A DNA stretch of 64,000 nt from an uncultured Bacilli bacterium (GTDB lineage: Bacteria > Bacillota_I > Bacilli_A > RF39 > UBA660). Of the stretch, positions 61,203 to 64,000 are shown in pieces. The translations under genes and the position numbers were made by a program. Every line of letters begins with the position of its first letter. Positions within the stretch are counted from its first letter, which is position 1. The notes under the pieces were generated by a model, which worked only from the letters and a program-made list of their open reading frames with translations, made no database searches and had not been told where the DNA came from. The stretch covers positions 1 to 64,000 of the forward strand of contig CAKOLK010000003.1 of assembly GCA_934096275.1 (NCBI GenBank), written 5' to 3'.

Positions 61203-61676
61203 ATGAATAATAAAAAACCAATCCTTTTAACAAAAGAAGGATATGAAGAAATAAAAGAAGAATTAAACGATTTGATAAATGTTAAAAGACCTGCGAACAT
61301 TGAAGCAATAAAAGAAGCAAGAGCACTTGGAGACCTTTCTGAAAATGCCGATTATGATGCTGCAAGAAATGAACAAGCTGAAATAGAAGCAAAAATTAAA
61401 AAATTAGAAACTATTTTAGAAAACGTTCAAATAATTGAATCAGTTAGTACTGATGAAGTAGGAGTAGGAACAACAGTAAAAATTGCCTATATTGACGATG
61501 AAGATGATGTTGATCAATACAAGATAGTTGGTTCTCAAGAAGCAGACCCATTTGAAAGCAAAATATCAAATGAATCTCCAATTGCTAAAGCCCTAATGGG
61601 ACACAAAGTCGGAGATATCGTTTCAGTAGAAAGTCCAAATGGAAGTTACGAAGTAAAAGTAATAGAAATTAACTAA
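61203..61676 (+). CDS. greA: Transcription elongation factor GreA
   Basis: GreA rescues backtracked RNA polymerase by stimulating transcript cleavage. The N-terminal coiled coil (about 8-78) holds the tip motif with GDLSENADYDAARNEQ (acidic catalytic residues). The C-terminal FKBP-like domain has YKIVGSQEADP, ISNESPIAKALMGHKVGD and the end SVESPNGSYEVKVIEI. The 157-aa length is normal. Own promoter and terminator. Confidence 0.97.
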   Translation: MNNKKPILLTKEGYEEIKEELNDLINVKRPANIEAIKEARALGDLSENADYDAARNEQAEIEAKIKKLETILENVQIIESVSTDEVGVGTTVKIAYIDDEDDVDQYKIVGSQEADPFESKISNESPIAKALMGHKVGDIVSVESPNGSYEVKVIEIN

Positions 61677-61704
61677 AAACAGATGAAATTAATCTGTTTT
61701 TTTT
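61677..61704 (+). terminator. Intrinsic terminator of greA
   Basis: AAACAGAT (61677-61684) pairs with ATCTGTTT (61692-61699), then eight T. Confidence 0.8.
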
Positions 61705-61729
61705 GTATAATATTAAGTGGTGAAGCAGT

Positions 61730-64000
61730 ATGAAAAGATGTGAAGTAGATAAAAATAAACTTTCTCCAATGATGTTACAATATTTAAACATAAAAGAACA
61801 AAACGAAGATGCAATCATCTTTTTTAGACTTGGAGATTTTTATGAAATGTTTTTCGAAGACGCAGAATTAGTATCTCGTCTTTTAGAATTAACCTTAACA
61901 GGAAAAAATTGTGGTTTAGAACAAAGAGTACCAATGTGTGGTATACCATACCATGCTTATTTAGGATACTTAGAAAAACTAGTTAGTTTAGGATATAAAG
62001 TAGCAATATGTGAACAATTAACACCACCTGATAAAAAAGGAGTAGTAGAGCGAGGAGTAGTGCAAATAGTAACCAGAGGTACCCTTATGGACTCCTCTGC
62101 ATTAGATGAGAAAACTAATAACTATATAGGAAGTATCTATGACTATAATCATTGCTATGCTATAAGCTATGCTGATATATCAACCGGAGTTATGTACTCA
62201 GTTCTAATAGACTATGATGAAGAAAAACTAATTAATGAAATAATAAGAATAGATATAAAAGAACTAATTGTAAATGATAAAATAAATCGTAAGATAATTA
62301 ATACACTAAGAGAAAAATACAATATCTTAATAACTATAAGTAATAACTTTCTTGAAAATAAATATGAACATACCTATGAAAACATTCAAGATATTAGAAT
62401 TACAAACTCTATAAAACATTTACTATTCTATCTTCAAGAAATGAAAAAAGGAAACTTAAACCATCTTCAAAAAAGTATTATTATAGATAAAAATGATTCA
62501 TTAGAAATAGATATCCATTCTAAAAGAAACCTTGAATTAGTAGAAACTCTAAGACTAAAAGAAAGAACATATTCACTTTTATGGATGCTTGATAAAACAA
62601 AAACAGCAATGGGATCTAGACTACTTAAAAAATGGATAGAAAGCCCTTTAGTAAATAGACAAAAAATAGAAAAAAGATATGAACTAATATCAACACTACT
62701 TACAGAATTTATCCTAAAAGAAGAACTAAGAGACTTACTAAACAATGTCTATGACTTAGAAAGACTATCAGGAAGAATAGCATATGGTAACTTAAATGCT
62801 AGAGACTTAATCCAATTAAAAAACTCAATCAAAACATTCCCAGAAATTAAAAAAATATTAAAAGAAATAAACTATGAAGATACATTTGATACTCTTGATG
62901 ACTTAAAAGACTTACTAGAAAAATCAATAAATGAAGATGCACCAATAACCATAAAAGAAGGAAATATTATAAAACCAGGTTATAACGAAGAACTAGATAA
63001 TCTAAAAAGTCTTTCAAGCGGAGGAAAAGATTTTATCCTAAAACTAGAACAACAAGAAAAAGAACGTACAGGTATTAAAAACCTAAAAGTAGGATTTAAT
63101 AAAGTATTTGGATACTACATCGAAGTATCTAAATCAAATATAGATCAAATAAAAGAAGAATATGGCTATGTAAGAAAACAAACTCTTACAACTGGAGAAA
63201 GATATATAACTAGAGAACTAAAAGAAAAAGAAGACATAATATTAAACTCTGAAGAAAAAAGTATAGCTATGGAATATAAACTATTCATAGAAATAAGAGA
63301 TGAAGTAAGAAAATATATTACAAAAATACAACAAGCAGCAAAAGTAATAAGTGAAATAGATGTCTTAGTATCCCTTGCCAATGTCGCAGAACAAAATAAC
63401 TTTACAAAACCAACCCTAACAGAACAAAGAAACGTTTATATAAAAGAAGCAAGACACCCAGTTGTCGAAGTAGTATCTAAAAAAGAATATGTTCCAAACG
63501 ATATAATAATGGATGAAAAAACTAACATCCTCTTAATAACAGGACCTAACATGAGTGGTAAATCAACTTATATGAGAATGTTTGCCATAATAGTAATAAT
63601 GGCCCAAATAGGATCATTTGTACCTGCTAAAGAAGCAAAACTACCAATATTTGATAAAATATTTACAAGAATCGGTGCAAGCGATGATCTAGTAAGTGGA
63701 GAATCAACATTCATGGTAGAAATGAAAGAAGCTAATAATGCTGTATCAAATGCCACAAAAAATAGTTTAATACTATTTGATGAACTAGGAAGAGGAACAG
63801 CAACATACGATGGAATGAGCCTTGCCCAAGCAATACTTGAATACATTCATGATCATGTAAAAGCAAAAACATTATTCTCAACCCATTACCATGAATTAAC
63901 AACCCTTGATAAAAAACTAAGAAATCTAAAAAATATCCATGTAAGCGCTATCGAAGAACAAGGATCAATAACATTCTTACATAAAATAAAACAAGGACCA
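61730..64000 (+). CDS. mutS: DNA mismatch repair protein MutS (cut by the right edge)
   Basis: The frame starts at the ATG at 61730 behind GTGGTGAAG and is open for 757 codons to the window end, so the C-terminus is missing. The mismatch-binding motif appears as IIFFRLGDFYEMFFEDA (about 24-40, with the Phe-x-Glu of domain I). The ATPase shows TGPNMSGKSTYM (Walker A), the DELGRGTATYDG Walker B/signature region and STHYHEL. A TATAAT at 61706-61711 is a likely -10 box in the greA terminator tail. Mismatch repair affects slippage rates, which matters for the G tracts. Confidence 0.96.
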   Translation, partial: MKRCEVDKNKLSPMMLQYLNIKEQNEDAIIFFRLGDFYEMFFEDAELVSRLLELTLTGKNCGLEQRVPMCGIPYHAYLGYLEKLVSLGYKVAICEQLTPPDKKGVVERGVVQIVTRGTLMDSSALDEKTNNYIGSIYDYNHCYAISYADISTGVMYSVLIDYDEEKLINEIIRIDIKELIVNDKINRKIINTLREKYNILITISNNFLENKYEHTYENIQDIRITNSIKHLLFYLQEMKKGNLNHLQKSIIIDKNDSLEIDIHSKRNLELVETLRLKERTYSLLWMLDKTKTAMGSRLLKKWIESPLVNRQKIEKRYELISTLLTEFILKEELRDLLNNVYDLERLSGRIAYGNLNARDLIQLKNSIKTFPEIKKILKEINYEDTFDTLDDLKDLLEKSINEDAPITIKEGNIIKPGYNEELDNLKSLSSGGKDFILKLEQQEKERTGIKNLKVGFNKVFGYYIEVSKSNIDQIKEEYGYVRKQTLTTGERYITRELKEKEDIILNSEEKSIAMEYKLFIEIRDEVRKYITKIQQAAKVISEIDVLVSLANVAEQNNFTKPTLTEQRNVYIKEARHPVVEVVSKKEYVPNDIIMDEKTNILLITGPNMSGKSTYMRMFAIIVIMAQIGSFVPAKEAKLPIFDKIFTRIGASDDLVSGESTFMVEMKEANNAVSNATKNSLILFDELGRGTATYDGMSLAQAILEYIHDHVKAKTLFSTHYHELTTLDKKLRNLKNIHVSAIEEQGSITFLHKIKQGP

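Noticed and set aside
1..64000. CRISPR array or cas genes
   Set aside because: No spaced repeats and no Cas-like proteins were seen.

Overview
The window looks like part of the chromosome of an AT-rich, endospore-forming Firmicute, probably an uncultured gut member of the Bacilli with a compact genome. By eye about three quarters of the bases are A or T, Ile is mostly ATA and Arg mostly AGA. Evidence for sporulation is an alpha/beta-type SASP, a clear SigG, a SpoIIAA/SigF-like pair, SpoVAC-AD-AE and a YlmC/YmxH protein. TGA is used as stop (for example spoIIAA, spoVAD, dnaB) and TGG as Trp, so the genetic code is the standard bacterial one, not the Mollicutes code. An anaerobic (class III) ribonucleotide reductase and acetate kinase point to anaerobic, fermentative growth. 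Nearly all genes lie on the + strand, in short operons separated by intrinsic terminators.

Layout. 1-10 kb: tig, thiI, a SASP gene with a sigma-G-type promoter, a HAD-PlsC fusion, a degenerate hybrid histidine kinase, rpsO-pnp. 10-14 kb: a compressed spoIIA-sigF-spoVA block in the same order as in Bacillus, but with no spoIIAB, an unknown membrane protein where dacF would sit, and a terminator plus a second sigma-G-type promoter between sigF and spoVAC. 14-23 kb: scpAB, tRNA-Leu, a Crp/Fnr regulator divergent from nrdDG with a perfect palindrome between them, parE and a sugar-phosphate transferase. 23-30 kb: rpsD with its leader, a rhomboid protease, an rRNA methyltransferase, a decayed rhuM/yoaP chimera, a GNAT, murD and a Lys/Thr-rich membrane protein.

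30-43.8 kb is the most unusual part. A secreted NlpC/P60-like protein with a dockerin overlaps a membrane-anchored protein with a cohesin-like domain. SigG follows, then a candidate type I toxin-antitoxin locus, then a surface-protein gene whose start region carries a G10 tract. A three-gene YfhO/CsbB/GtcA glycosylation cassette ends the region. A second gene with the same leader and a G11 tract sits at 54 kb after dnaB. In both copies the well-placed ATG is out of frame with the long ORF and an ATG at the edge of the tract is in frame. This is the signature of slipped-strand phase variation of two unrelated surface proteins sharing one start cassette.

43.8-64 kb is mostly housekeeping: lspA-rluD, a pseudoknot-like or MITE-like element, ackA-nrnA-engB, two tandem HExxH proteins, a small membrane operon, dnaB, then ireB-ruvX-DUF1292-mltG, the trmR-trhP-trhP tRNA U34 modification genes, greA and the start of mutS, which runs off the right edge.

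All family calls are from reading motifs by eye; no database search was run.
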